Origin: Brevibacillus brevis
GTDB taxonomy: Bacteria; Bacillota; Bacilli; Brevibacillales; Brevibacillaceae
DNA: 64,000 bases
Direction of reading: 5' to 3'
Assembly: GCF_031583145.1 (NCBI RefSeq)
Contig: NZ_CP134050.1
Span: 323,501 to 387,500, forward strand
Shown in pieces: positions 1 to 8,647 of this stretch. Position numbers and translations under genes: made by a program. How positions within the stretch are numbered: position 1 is the first letter of the stretch; each line of letters begins with the position of its first letter. The notes beneath the pieces were generated by a model. It was not told the DNA's origin. It searched no databases and was given only the letters and a program-made list of their open reading frames with translations.

Positions 1-1
1 C

Positions 2-1273
2 ATCGTACCGCAACTGAAGCTTCAACCGATGCGAGAAGACCTATTCGTTTGCGAGGGGGACGGACTCTCGCGGGGAGAAAACGTCATTCTCTTTGGCAAT
101 CGGAAGCCGAATCAGCTGGTATCTGTCATTTGCGCGGATGCTTATCATCCGGACATCAAAGACTCCGGCATTTTTTATCCGGAAGGCAGCGAACGGAAAC
201 TGATCATCTTGCACCCGCAGATGAATCCCGCCCCGCGAAACGGAGAGATGGCCAGCTTGCGGAACAATCTGTTCAGCCAGGAATGGGGGGACTCCACTGT
301 CTACATTACGGCCAACTGGGCAGCAGGGAGCACCATTTTCCCGGAAACGCAGCCAGGAGAAAAACACGTGGTTCAAAATCCGTGGTCGGGAATTTATCGC
401 CGCTTTTTCAACTACGGGGACGATCAGTGGGCTGAAAAGCTGCGCGGCATTCGAAACGAGAACGTAAAGCATGGACTTGGCTTTGCATTCGAGAGATACC
501 GGAAATATAAAGTGTGGTTTGCGCATAAGAATGAACATCTTCAATTGCTTGTTGTCCGCAAGCCGTACGGCGGTGGACCATCCATTGTGAAAACGTCGGG
601 TACGGTACAAGCAGTCAAGCTGTATTTGCCCCAGGAGAGAAACGGTGGGTGGGAAGCCTCGACCCTGCATTTTCAAACCGCTTTGCCTGACAGACTGATG
701 CGAGAGGCTACAGATGAATTTGCCTTTCCCATCCATGCAAGCGTCGAAGAGCGAGACATCTTTTTTGGTCTTTGCCTGGGTCATTTGGAAAAAGGGGAGC
801 TCATCCTGTCCTCGTCTGAGCAAAGCTCCCGGCTCAGCTATCACATCGACGATGCCTGTGAGCCGGGGAGGGCACGTCAGGCAGACAGGGTGGCAAATCT
901 GATCAAAATTTTGAAAAATCCGACTACGCTGCCCAATCAGCTCCGAAAACTGCAAGGAGCGTATACATTTGCGTTGGCCAAGAGAGCTCCCTTCAACCTG
1001 CTTCCCAAATCGGGGAATGAAAAAAGCGGGGCCCTTGTTAGTTATGTGGAGAGAGAAAGTGAAATGAAAGAGACGGCAGAGCGGATTTTGCGCGAGATCC
1101 CGTACGGCCATGTATGGCTGGAAGATTCCATTTGCATCTTTTCCACAAAAGACGTCACGGGAGAAATCGCCCATTACCCTCATGTAAGCGACGAATTCAC
1201 CAAGCCTGACCGGGTCGAAAACCGGCCGGATATTTCTCATGGAGGTGTTTCCATTGAACAACCGTTTGATTAA
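2..1273 (+). CDS. nitrilase-superfamily-like protein, 5' end outside the window
   Basis: The reading frame is open from base 2, and the first ATG (29) has no ribosome binding site, so the gene starts left of the window. The visible N-terminal part has the carbon-nitrogen hydrolase layout: a Lys-containing strand (QLKLQP) followed by acidic residues, then SVICADAY with the expected nucleophile Cys, then a LIILHPQ strand and VYITANWA. These correspond to the Lys and Cys of a Glu-Lys-Cys triad; the Glu would lie upstream. The C-terminal ~250 residues match nothing I recognise. Its stop overlaps the preferred start of the ATPase gene by 20 bases, which implies translational coupling. In defence settings, nitrilase folds are known fused to reverse transcriptases (DRT1). 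Here the partner is an SMC-like ATPase. The substrate is unknown. The fold call is fairly firm; the defence role is inference. Confidence 0.65.
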   Translation: MVPQLKLQPMREDLFVCEGDGLSRGENVILFGNRKPNQLVSVICADAYHPDIKDSGIFYPEGSERKLIILHPQMNPAPRNGEMASLRNNLFSQEWGDSTVYITANWAAGSTIFPETQPGEKHVVQNPWSGIYRRFFNYGDDQWAEKLRGIRNENVKHGLGFAFERYRKYKVWFAHKNEHLQLLVVRKPYGGGPSIVKTSGTVQAVKLYLPQERNGGWEASTLHFQTALPDRLMREATDEFAFPIHASVEERDIFFGLCLGHLEKGELILSSSEQSSRLSYHIDDACEPGRARQADRVANLIKILKNPTTLPNQLRKLQGAYTFALAKRAPFNLLPKSGNEKSGALVSYVERESEMKETAERILREIPYGHVWLEDSICIFSTKDVTGEIAHYPHVSDEFTKPDRVENRPDISHGGVSIEQPFD

Positions 1274-4200
1274 GCTCATCCGTGACTGCGGTCTAAACTT
1301 TGTCCGGAAACACCATCTACGGGGCGAGGTTTATGAAGCGACGCATAGATGGCAGGGTGTGACGCTTGGCAAGTACATTTTGATCCCGATGGAGCTGGAC
1401 GACTTTTTAGGCATTACGGCCAATCATCAGGAATATGAGAAATTTGAGGAGCAAGTGTTGGCTCCGTTTTACTTTCAATTGAAAGGGGATTGGAGCTGGA
1501 ACCTGTATTTGTGCTTGATATTGGAAGAGGAGGACTTGCAGCGAGTACCGCTCGAGCGAATGGTGCGAGTGGAGCGGGGGAAACGATACGGCAAGAAGCT
1601 GATCGTGGCTTGGTCCGATCTTGCCAAGCGGCTGCCGACCGCTAAACTGCCGACTCGCATGGATGGACAAATCGCCGCCGACCCCCTCAAGGATTGGGAA
1701 CAGGCTTTGGTTCCTGCCGGTCTGGGATTTTGTCTGCAGGATTATCGCGAGGCTCTGGTTGAACAGTACCTGAACGATTCGCTGGAGCCGATTCCCCCGG
1801 AGCTCCATACGGAAACGACGGCAGATCTCCCGCAAAAGCCGAGTGGCCCCATTCGAATGCTGCATTTTGGGGAGGAGTACCGCTCGCATTTTTTGTCGCG
1901 TGCTCCCTCTTTGGAGTTTGCCCAGGTCAATTTGCTGTCAGGTCCGAACGGAATGGGTAAAACCTCTGTGCTAGAGTGCATCGAACTGGCATTTACCGGG
2001 GCGATCCAGCGGAATTTGCTCGCCGATTCGGAAATGAGAGAAACATGGGACGGGCAGATGACTTTCTGGGGAGACGACCGGGTATTCTCCGGGATGCCAT
2101 CCGAACAGGAAAAGAAAGAGCGCGAAATCGCGTACTACCGGCAGAAAGTAGCCCCAAAAGCACGCAGTCAGATCAATCGCATGTTCCATCAGTATAATTA
2201 CTTTTCTTCTGAAGCCGTCCATCAATTTTGCTTTAACCATGACAATCCGATCGACTACCGGACCGCTTTTGCCCGTGTGATTTACGGCGAGCAATTGGAG
2301 CGTGTCGAGAGGCGCTGGACCCAGTATAAAGAGGAAATGCAAAAAAGATTCAACCGGATTTCGCGCACGCTGGCAAACTTGGAAGCACAGCTTGGCGAGC
2401 AGCAAAGCGAACAGACACGAGAAACCGAGCTGATGAGAGCCAGAGCAGCGGCGAAACGATCCGCGATTGCGAAATGGATGAAGAACTGCCACTATGCCTA
2501 CCCCATTTTGGAGGAGGACACAGGTCTGTCCGAGGTGGAAGCATGGCTGCAGCATTTGGAGCCGCGTCTGACGGAGCTGGAGATCGTGAGTCGTCCTTTG
2601 ATCCATCCGGAATTGGGTGATATTCAGAATGGCAGCAGGGTACGGTCGGCGTTGGTCGCTAACCGGGAGGCGCAGGACAGCTGTCAGAACCAAAAGAACG
2701 AAGTGACCGAACAGCTAAAGACGCTTTCGTCTGCGGGGAAATTATCGGAGCAGCAAAATGCGCTGTCGCTTCTCATGGCCGATCACGAAAAGCTGCGCGA
2801 CCAGTATCTTCAGCTGGCCCGGGAGCTTCAAAGCAAAGGGGAGCTGTTTGATCAAAGCACCTCCCGGGATCGCAGAAAATGGGTCCAAAAGAGATTGACG
2901 GATCTTCAGGACGAGTTGATGGAAGTGGAGACCGTTCTTCGCCTTTACGGAGATCTGACGGGTGTACAGCTCGCGCTTGCGGATGAAAATGACGCCCGAA
3001 ATCAGATGGACGAAGCAGAGGCCAGGTGGGAGCATGCGAAGCAGCAATATCAGGAAGCGATGGCGCGAACAAAAGCGCAACGGGAGCACGCTTCCTTGCT
3101 GCAAAGGCTCGCTTCCGAAATCAAAGCGGATGGCCGGCGCTACCTGGAAGCGAATCCGGAAGAGTCTCGGTGCCCCATGTGCGGGCATGATCATGCGGCA
3201 TCGGAAACATTGCTGCACGCCATTGAAAGAGGAATCCATGCGGACGACGAATGGCTTACCAAACTGCTGGAAGAGGAAGAGGAAAGCCGAGTACGCATGC
3301 AGGATCATCAGCAAGTCTATGAACACGCCAAAGAACGCTACCGTTTATGGACTCGATGGCAAGACCTGCACGCTTACCTGCGGGATTATAAAGACCGATT
3401 GGCCCTGGAGGAAATCCCGGAAGCCTTTGATTTCGCTTCCTTGCAGCGTGCGCTGAAAGCATGCACAGAGCAACTGGAACGGAAGAGAGCCGAGCGCCAA
3501 CGGCTTGAGCAAGAAGCGCAAGAGTTGGACCGGCGAGGGATTGGATTAAAAATGATTGCCGAGCTGGATGCACTCCTGGAAACCCCGTTGATCTCATCCG
3601 TTCGAGAAGAGCTTGGGCCTGAGGCAACAGGGCCACAGCTGGTACTGGGACTGGAGAAGAGAGCGGAGTGGCACCACCAGGAAAGCAAGAAGGCTCGCGA
3701 AGAATTAGCAAAAGCCGAGGAGCTGATCCGTCAAGCAGAGAACCAGCGCATCGAGCTGTCGAGACGGATGGAAGAGCTGGAGGAGCAGGAGAAGGAGCTT
3801 TCTCGAGCCAGGCAGCATCTTGTGTCGGCCGAAAAGGCGTTTGAGCGATTGCGCGAGCTCAACGTTCACCTCAGCCCGGAGCACTCGTGGCCTGACTGGC
3901 GCTCCTATCTGGAACAGTTGGTTGCGGAGTGTTCGAGTTTGGCGGATATTCTAAGGCCGCGCTTGCTGCTGGAGCAACAAGAGGGCAGAGCATTGGAGCT
4001 GAAAGGGCAAATCAAGAGCGAAAAGGAACGGCTGCATCGCTGTGAGCGAGCGCTGGACGTGCTCTCGGGGCTGAAACCGCTGGCAGACTACGGGGATGAA
4101 TTTGTCCGAAGCAACTTCGAGGCCATCAGTCAACTATTCGTAGCGTTGCATGCACCCAATGAGTTTGAATCGCTCCAATGGAATGAAAGCAACCAGATCG

Positions 4201-4598
4201 TTGCCAAGCGAAAGGGACACAGCTTGAGTTGCACGATCAACCAGATGAGCACGGGGCAGCGGACGACCGTGATTCTCGCCGTGTTTTTCGTGATGCATCT
4301 GGTCATGGATACCGCGCCGAAAATCATCATGCTGGATGAACCGGTGGCGAACATGGATGAGCTGAATGTACTCGGATTGCTGGACTTTTTGCGGCAGATG
4401 ACAATCACGAACGGAACCCAGATTTTTTTCACCACTGCCAATCCGCAGGTGGCAACCCTTTTTCGGCGGAAGTTCAGTTTTTTACAGGAACGTTTCCAGG
4501 CGTTTCAGCTGCAGCGTTATCCGGAAGGGCCGGTCCGGATTAAAATTCAGTCGTTTGCTCCCGACAAGGAACTGGCGGTAAATATCCAGCAGCTGTAG
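1254..4598 (+). CDS. SMC/Rad50-like zinc-hook ATPase with a ~225-residue N-terminal extension
   Basis: About 1,114 residues. I prefer the TTG at 1254 over the ATG at 1239 because GGAGGTG (1241-1247) sits at ideal distance from it. Residues ~1-225 form an unrecognised domain (contains GKYILIPMELDDF and KRYGKKLIVAWSDL). Then comes Walker A GPNGMGKTS (~230), long coiled coils, a zinc-hook CPMCG near residue 640 (roughly mid-coil), a second coil, the ABC signature region MSTGQR (~998; usually LSGGQ) and Walker B KIIMLDEP (~1023) with a D-loop ANMD. This is the Rad50/SMC architecture, probably dimerising through the hook and binding DNA or a partner complex. The N-terminal domain could be a fused adaptor like the middle component of ABC-three-component systems, but I cannot confirm that. 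It lies between a nitrilase-like gene (overlap) and a TM-macro gene (28-base gap), suggesting one operon. Confidence 0.85.
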   Translation: MNNRLIKLIRDCGLNFVRKHHLRGEVYEATHRWQGVTLGKYILIPMELDDFLGITANHQEYEKFEEQVLAPFYFQLKGDWSWNLYLCLILEEEDLQRVPLERMVRVERGKRYGKKLIVAWSDLAKRLPTAKLPTRMDGQIAADPLKDWEQALVPAGLGFCLQDYREALVEQYLNDSLEPIPPELHTETTADLPQKPSGPIRMLHFGEEYRSHFLSRAPSLEFAQVNLLSGPNGMGKTSVLECIELAFTGAIQRNLLADSEMRETWDGQMTFWGDDRVFSGMPSEQEKKEREIAYYRQKVAPKARSQINRMFHQYNYFSSEAVHQFCFNHDNPIDYRTAFARVIYGEQLERVERRWTQYKEEMQKRFNRISRTLANLEAQLGEQQSEQTRETELMRARAAAKRSAIAKWMKNCHYAYPILEEDTGLSEVEAWLQHLEPRLTELEIVSRPLIHPELGDIQNGSRVRSALVANREAQDSCQNQKNEVTEQLKTLSSAGKLSEQQNALSLLMADHEKLRDQYLQLARELQSKGELFDQSTSRDRRKWVQKRLTDLQDELMEVETVLRLYGDLTGVQLALADENDARNQMDEAEARWEHAKQQYQEAMARTKAQREHASLLQRLASEIKADGRRYLEANPEESRCPMCGHDHAASETLLHAIERGIHADDEWLTKLLEEEEESRVRMQDHQQVYEHAKERYRLWTRWQDLHAYLRDYKDRLALEEIPEAFDFASLQRALKACTEQLERKRAERQRLEQEAQELDRRGIGLKMIAELDALLETPLISSVREELGPEATGPQLVLGLEKRAEWHHQESKKAREELAKAEELIRQAENQRIELSRRMEELEEQEKELSRARQHLVSAEKAFERLRELNVHLSPEHSWPDWRSYLEQLVAECSSLADILRPRLLLEQQEGRALELKGQIKSEKERLHRCERALDVLSGLKPLADYGDEFVRSNFEAISQLFVALHAPNEFESLQWNESNQIVAKRKGHSLSCTINQMSTGQRTTVILAVFFVMHLVMDTAPKIIMLDEPVANMDELNVLGLLDFLRQMTITNGTQIFFTTANPQVATLFRRKFSFLQERFQAFQLQRYPEGPVRIKIQSFAPDKELAVNIQQL

Positions 4599-4626
4599 GC
4601 TGGGAGATGTAAAGGGGACCGTACCT

Positions 4627-5505
4627 TTGAGAAAACGAATCAGGGCCTTTTTTTCGACGCATGCGTGGAAGTATTCGTTTGTGATCAAACGTTTTCTGAT
4701 CCACTGGATCGCGACGTTTTCTGTCGTGTGGACCTTTACCGAATTTGCCGGATATTTTTTCGAAAGAGGAGGTGCGCCGTGGAAACCGCCTGTTTGGGCA
4801 GTCCTAACGCTGGGGATCGCAATCGCTCTCTGGATGAGCCGCCCCAGGCTTACCCGAACGGTCAAACTGCCTGACAAGGACATTACTCTGCAAATTACGG
4901 TTGACGATCTCTTTCAAGTTGGCGGCGGGGCCGTCATCGTTCCGTCCAATTGCCTGTTCAAACACGATCATCTGGATGAGGGAGCCATACTCGCTCAGCT
5001 TCAGAGCAAATTTTTCAACCATGCGGCGGCTTTTGACTCGGCGCTGGAAAACGCGCTCAAGGATGAACCATATGAAACGATTTCCTTTCAAGGGGAGCAA
5101 GCAAGAAAATATCCGTTAGGAACGGTTGCCCGGCTCGAGCTTGAATCGGCGAAAGTGAAGGGCGCGTATGTGGCTGCAACGGCTGAACTCAATGAGTATG
5201 GCAGGGCCGTACCTAGCCGCGAGCAATATCGGACAGCCTTGCATGCCCTGTGGGAGTATATCGGCAAGCGAGGGAGAAAAGAACAGATCATCATCCCGGT
5301 AATCGGCAGCGGAAGAAACCGTTTGAATGTGAACCGGTTTGAGCTCATCCACGATATCGTCAGTACGTTTATGCAGGCTGTGGAAGACTGCAAATTCAGT
5401 GAGAGGCTCACGATCGTGATTCATCCGGATGCTTTCATCCGAAATCGGTATGATTTGGAGGAGATGGAAGAGTATCTGCGGTATGTCAGCAAGTTTGAGA
5501 GGTAG
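4627..5505 (+). CDS. two-TM protein with ThsA-type macro-like domain, putative membrane effector
   Basis: 292 residues starting at TTG 4627, with AAAGGGGA about 9 bases upstream. Two hydrophobic helices come first (~residues 20-42 and ~52-70). A cytoplasmic domain follows with VGGGAVIVPSNCLF, a helix-rich middle, and IIIPVIGSGRNRL, which resemble the ligand loops of macro domains. The layout matches the family formerly called DUF6430, now described as the macro domain of Thoeris ThsA. In type II Thoeris such TM-macro proteins are reported as effectors that bind an ADP-ribose-type signal and disrupt the membrane. That is family knowledge; no TIR enzyme is visible here. The gene follows the SMC-like ATPase by 28 bases and the next gene has its own promoter, so it is probably the last gene of the unit. 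Alternative: a membrane-anchored ADP-ribose-binding protein without a defence role. Confidence 0.72.
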   Translation: MRKRIRAFFSTHAWKYSFVIKRFLIHWIATFSVVWTFTEFAGYFFERGGAPWKPPVWAVLTLGIAIALWMSRPRLTRTVKLPDKDITLQITVDDLFQVGGGAVIVPSNCLFKHDHLDEGAILAQLQSKFFNHAAAFDSALENALKDEPYETISFQGEQARKYPLGTVARLELESAKVKGAYVAATAELNEYGRAVPSREQYRTALHALWEYIGKRGRKEQIIIPVIGSGRNRLNVNRFELIHDIVSTFMQAVEDCKFSERLTIVIHPDAFIRNRYDLEEMEEYLRYVSKFER

Positions 5506-5572
5506 CCCATAGAGACCTTGCAACGGTATGATTCATGCCGGGTTGCTCACGTCATCGAACGAAAAAAATCGG

Positions 5573-5601
5573 CCGCGAAAAAATCAATGCTCGATTTTCG
5601 G
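5573..5601. promoter_or_regulatory. dyad upstream of the ada promoter
   Basis: The imperfect inverted repeat CCGcGAAAAaATC / GATTTTCGG lies 23-51 bases upstream of a TATAAT hexamer at 5624-5629. No good -35 hexamer is visible at the right distance, which fits an activator-dependent promoter. Ada proteins activate their own gene after methylation, so an autoregulatory Ada site is a reasonable guess; I did not match it to a known Ada box. Confidence 0.35.
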
Positions 5602-5690
5602 CTGAACAATTCTTTTCCCTCCCTATAATAAAAAGAGGGTCTGGTGAGGCGTCGCTACCATCCGAAACGTATGAGCCGAGGAGGAGAAGA

Positions 5691-6752
5691 ATGATACAAG
5701 AAGACATGAGACCGGTGTATTACCAAGCACTTCTCGATAAAAAGTCCGAATACGAAGGAATTTTTTATGTCGGTGTAAAGACGACAGGCGTATTCTGCCG
5801 GCCTACATGCCCCGCAAGAAAACCGAAATTCGAGAACTGTGAATTTTTCGAGACGGCCAAGGAGGCCCTGCTGGCGTCATTCCGACCGTGCCAGCGTTGT
5901 CGTCCCTTGTCTCATCCCAACCAAGTCTCGGAGCTTGTCCAGAAGTTGGTCCATGCGGTGGAAGAAAATCCGGAGCGACGCTGGACGGAACAAGACTTCA
6001 AAAAAATCAGCGTCGATGCTTCCACAGCCCGGCGCCAGTTCAAAAAGAGGTTCGGGATGACGTTTGTTGAGTATGCGAGAGCCAGACGAATGGGACTAGC
6101 CCTCAAGCATATCCGGGAGGGGAGTGCGGTCATCGAGGCCCAGTTGTCTGCCGGTTATGAATCCGGCAGCGGGTTTAGGGACGCTTTCTCGCGGATCATG
6201 GGTGCACCACCTGCCCTGAGCGGCGATCAACAGATTCTCAAGGCGTCATGGCTGGATACGAGGCTTGGACCCATGATCGCAATCGCTGATGAAGAGGCGC
6301 TCTATTTGCTTGAATTTGTAGACCGCCGAGGATTGGAACGTGAAATTGAACGTTTGCGAAAGAAGACGAAATCAGTGATTATTCCGGGGAGCTCACAACC
6401 GATCCTTTCGATCGAAAGGGAGCTGCTGGATTATTTCGAAGGCAGGTTAACGGAATTCAGAACACCGCTGAAATTGCTGGGATCTCCCTTCCAGATAAAG
6501 GTGTGGGAACGATTGCGGCAGATTTCGCCGGGACAGACCACTTCCTATGCGGAAATGGCCACGGCAATCGGAAAGCCAAGCGCTTACCGGGCCGTGGCCC
6601 AGGCGAATGGCGCCAACCAGTTGGCCATCGTCATTCCTTGCCACCGCGTGATCAGCTCGAATGGCGACCTGGCTGGTTACGGCGGGGGCCTGTCGCGAAA
6701 ACGTTGGTTGCTCGACCATGAGAAGTCCATCGAGGAGCCAGCCCAATCATGA
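5691..6752 (+). CDS. ada: bifunctional Ada: transcriptional activator and O6-methylguanine-DNA methyltransferase
   Basis: 353 residues. ATG 5691 follows GAGGAGGAGA closely; the open frame further upstream has no RBS. The N-terminal Ada zinc domain has FYVGVKTTGVFC then C-x3-C, with a C-x2-C (RPCQRC) later, giving four zinc Cys of which the first is normally the methyl-phosphotriester acceptor. An AraC-type helix-turn-helix region follows (residues ~85-185). The C-terminal half is the methyltransferase, ending with the active-site IPCHRV and GGLSRKRWLLDHE. It removes alkyl damage from DNA and switches on its own regulon. B. subtilis splits these functions between adaA and adaB; here they are fused as in E. 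coli. The 3' end overlaps the convergent downstream gene by six bases. Confidence 0.95.
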   Translation: MIQEDMRPVYYQALLDKKSEYEGIFYVGVKTTGVFCRPTCPARKPKFENCEFFETAKEALLASFRPCQRCRPLSHPNQVSELVQKLVHAVEENPERRWTEQDFKKISVDASTARRQFKKRFGMTFVEYARARRMGLALKHIREGSAVIEAQLSAGYESGSGFRDAFSRIMGAPPALSGDQQILKASWLDTRLGPMIAIADEEALYLLEFVDRRGLEREIERLRKKTKSVIIPGSSQPILSIERELLDYFEGRLTEFRTPLKLLGSPFQIKVWERLRQISPGQTTSYAEMATAIGKPSAYRAVAQANGANQLAIVIPCHRVISSNGDLAGYGGGLSRKRWLLDHEKSIEEPAQS

Positions 6753-7790
6753 TGAAAAGGAGTGCGCCAGTCGGGTTCCCTCTACTTTGGAAGGAGGTAG
6801 AAGACCTGCTTTGGCGGTACCAACCATGGCGTCCCCATTCACCATCACTTCGAACTTGAGGTGCAGCGACATCGGCTTTGTCACGCGCTGTGACCAAGAC
6901 ATCCGGTTTCCTTCCATGACCGGATCGACAAACGCTGCAGCCTCTCCCCCCTGGTTGGCTGTCCCTGTCACCAAACCATCCTTTGTGGAAATGTGAAAGA
7001 GGACAGTCTGCTTGCCGATCGGAGTAGAAATCGTGACCTTCCATACGCCGTCGAAGATTGCATTATGGTCTGGAGTCGCAATCAATTGCTCACCGTTTGC
7101 TTCTTGTGTCGAAGGTTTGGAAGGAACCGGGACATCGTCGCCCACGGGGATGATCCCTTCCGCTCTCCAAGCGGTTCCTCTGCGCTCATATTCAAACAGC
7201 TTCTCTACTGCATGCGCGACTCGCGGACCCAATTCTTGTTCCACCAGATAGAGGGCAACATCGAGTCCGGATGTAACCCCACCGCCAGTCACAAGCCTTC
7301 CGTCCACGACAACTCTTGCGGGTACAGGTTTTGCTCCCATCGCGCCAAGCGCCTCCATGCCCAGTACATGCGTGACGGCGTACCGATCCGTAAGCAAACC
7401 ATCCATGGCAAGCAGCATGGACCCGCCGCAAACCGTGGCGACTGTCATGCTCTCATTTCCCATCGCTTGCCGCAACAACGGCATCAGATCGCTCTCCTTT
7501 GCTTTGAGCAACTGTGTCACTACGGCGTCCGGTCCGGTCTCTTCACGTCCAACCTTGCCCATTGCACCGGGAATGAACAGGATGCCGCTCCTATCCGGAT
7601 CGATTGCTCCGATAGCCTGTAGCCCGGGACCGTCCATGCCGCTTTTGACGATTCGCGGGCCTTCTGCGCTGACGAAGCTGACGTGCAGGCGGCTTCCGCT
7701 CAGCATGTTTGCAGACAGAAATACTTCATACGGACCAATGGCGTCCATGAGATCAAATCCGTCAAACAAGACGATTTGGATATTCAGCAT
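6747..7790 (-). CDS. DJ-1/PfpI (isonitrile hydratase-like) protein with an extra C-terminal beta-rich domain
   Basis: 347 residues. Residues 1-~205 form a class I glutamine amidotransferase-like DJ-1/PfpI domain: early acidic LFDGFDLMDAIGPYEV, IPGAMG, and the nucleophile-elbow TVCGGS with Cys121. That pattern is closest to isonitrile hydratase and GlxA-type regulators. There is no AraC helix-turn-helix. Instead, after a linker at ~215-240, a ~105-residue segment begins FDGVWKVTISTPIGKQTVLF and continues with alternating short strands, like a small beta-barrel domain found alone in other proteins. The combination could be an enzyme plus a ligand-binding module. It is monocistronic and convergent with ada (six-base overlap). 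The substrate is unknown. Confidence 0.75.
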   Translation of the reverse strand: MLNIQIVLFDGFDLMDAIGPYEVFLSANMLSGSRLHVSFVSAEGPRIVKSGMDGPGLQAIGAIDPDRSGILFIPGAMGKVGREETGPDAVVTQLLKAKESDLMPLLRQAMGNESMTVATVCGGSMLLAMDGLLTDRYAVTHVLGMEALGAMGAKPVPARVVVDGRLVTGGGVTSGLDVALYLVEQELGPRVAHAVEKLFEYERRGTAWRAEGIIPVGDDVPVPSKPSTQEANGEQLIATPDHNAIFDGVWKVTISTPIGKQTVLFHISTKDGLVTGTANQGGEAAAFVDPVMEGNRMSWSQRVTKPMSLHLKFEVMVNGDAMVGTAKAGLLPPSKVEGTRLAHSFSS

Positions 7791-7933
7791 TCTTCATCTC
7801 TCCCTCGTTCAGCATGGGGGTTTTGATTGACACCATACCAGTTTACTTCCCACCCCTCACAAGACAGAGCTCCAAACCATCACAAGACAGTCACGAATCG
7901 TTCACGATATAGGGGCCTCCCTCGTGATAATCA

Positions 7934-7983
7934 AAAGCGACATTCTAGGACATTTTTTGGTCCGTAGCTGTCGCTTTTTTTCT
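7934..7983 (+). terminator. hairpin with U-tract, possibly bidirectional
   Basis: AAAGCGACA (7934-7942) pairs with TGTCGCTTT (7970-7978), followed by further Ts on the + strand. On the minus strand it lies just beyond the acetyltransferase stop at 8004 and would end that transcript with a shorter T run. Confidence 0.5.
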
Positions 7984-8003
7984 TGGGGAGTGTAGTCGAA
8001 AAC

Positions 8004-8564
8004 TCAGTGGATGGAATCGGACGGTTTTGTCATCCGATTGGCCGCGTCCATCGAATAAAAACAGTCATTGACCAGCCTCCCATCGATTTCCGTGCTTTCG
8101 GGCACGATTTCATCGAGGGTCATGCCGGCCTTTTCCAAAACGCGGCGAGATCCCGCATGCTCTTCCGAACAAACGGCTGTAAATTTTCGAAAACCGTAAG
8201 TGTCCACGGCGAACTCAAAAATGAGTTGGAGTGCTTCGGTAGCGTAGCCTTTGCCCTTGTAAGCTTCCAAAATGATAAAGCCTACTTCCGCGGTGCGTTT
8301 CCCCAGGTCGCGGGTGCAAATGCTGATCAATCCAATAGCGTTGCCTGAGGAAGTTTCACGGATGATCCACGTCAGCCAATGGGTGGAATCGAGGCTCCAC
8401 TCCGCGAGCTCCTTTTCAAAGTTGCGGCGGATTTCTTCCTCGCTCTTGACCGCTCCGATGTGCTTCATCAGAGTCGGGTCGGTATAGATGGAGCGGATGA
8501 TTTCCCAATCGTGGAGGGCCAGTTTTGTGAGAGTGAGGGGCTCGCTAACGATTTGTTTGTCCAT
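8004..8564 (-). CDS. GNAT acetyltransferase, RimJ/RimL type
   Basis: 186 residues and a full-length GNAT domain. Visible are the early LTLTKLALHDWEIIRSIYTDP, the acetyl-CoA-binding stretch EVGFIILEAYKGKGYATEALQ (motif A, Gx-Gx-G/A), and the later SRRVLEKAGM typical of RimJ/RimL-like enzymes. It probably transfers acetyl groups to a protein N-terminus or small molecule; the substrate cannot be told. It is transcribed divergently from yitT with 83 bases between the starts, where both promoters must lie. A hairpin follows the gene. Confidence 0.88.
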   Translation of the reverse strand: MDKQIVSEPLTLTKLALHDWEIIRSIYTDPTLMKHIGAVKSEEEIRRNFEKELAEWSLDSTHWLTWIIRETSSGNAIGLISICTRDLGKRTAEVGFIILEAYKGKGYATEALQLIFEFAVDTYGFRKFTAVCSEEHAGSRRVLEKAGMTLDEIVPESTEIDGRLVNDCFYSMDAANRMTKPSDSIH

Positions 8565-8647
8565 AGGATCCTCCTATTGGGGAAAGTCTCTCCCATATTA
8601 ATATGTTATGATAGGTAAGGACTCAAAAAACATGGGAGGAAAACGGA

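Noticed and set aside
41..1279. Long open frame opposite the nitrilase-like gene (412 codons)
   Set aside because: Antisense shadow: no RBS, no recognisable domains, and the + strand frame carries the nitrilase motifs and is coupled to the next gene.
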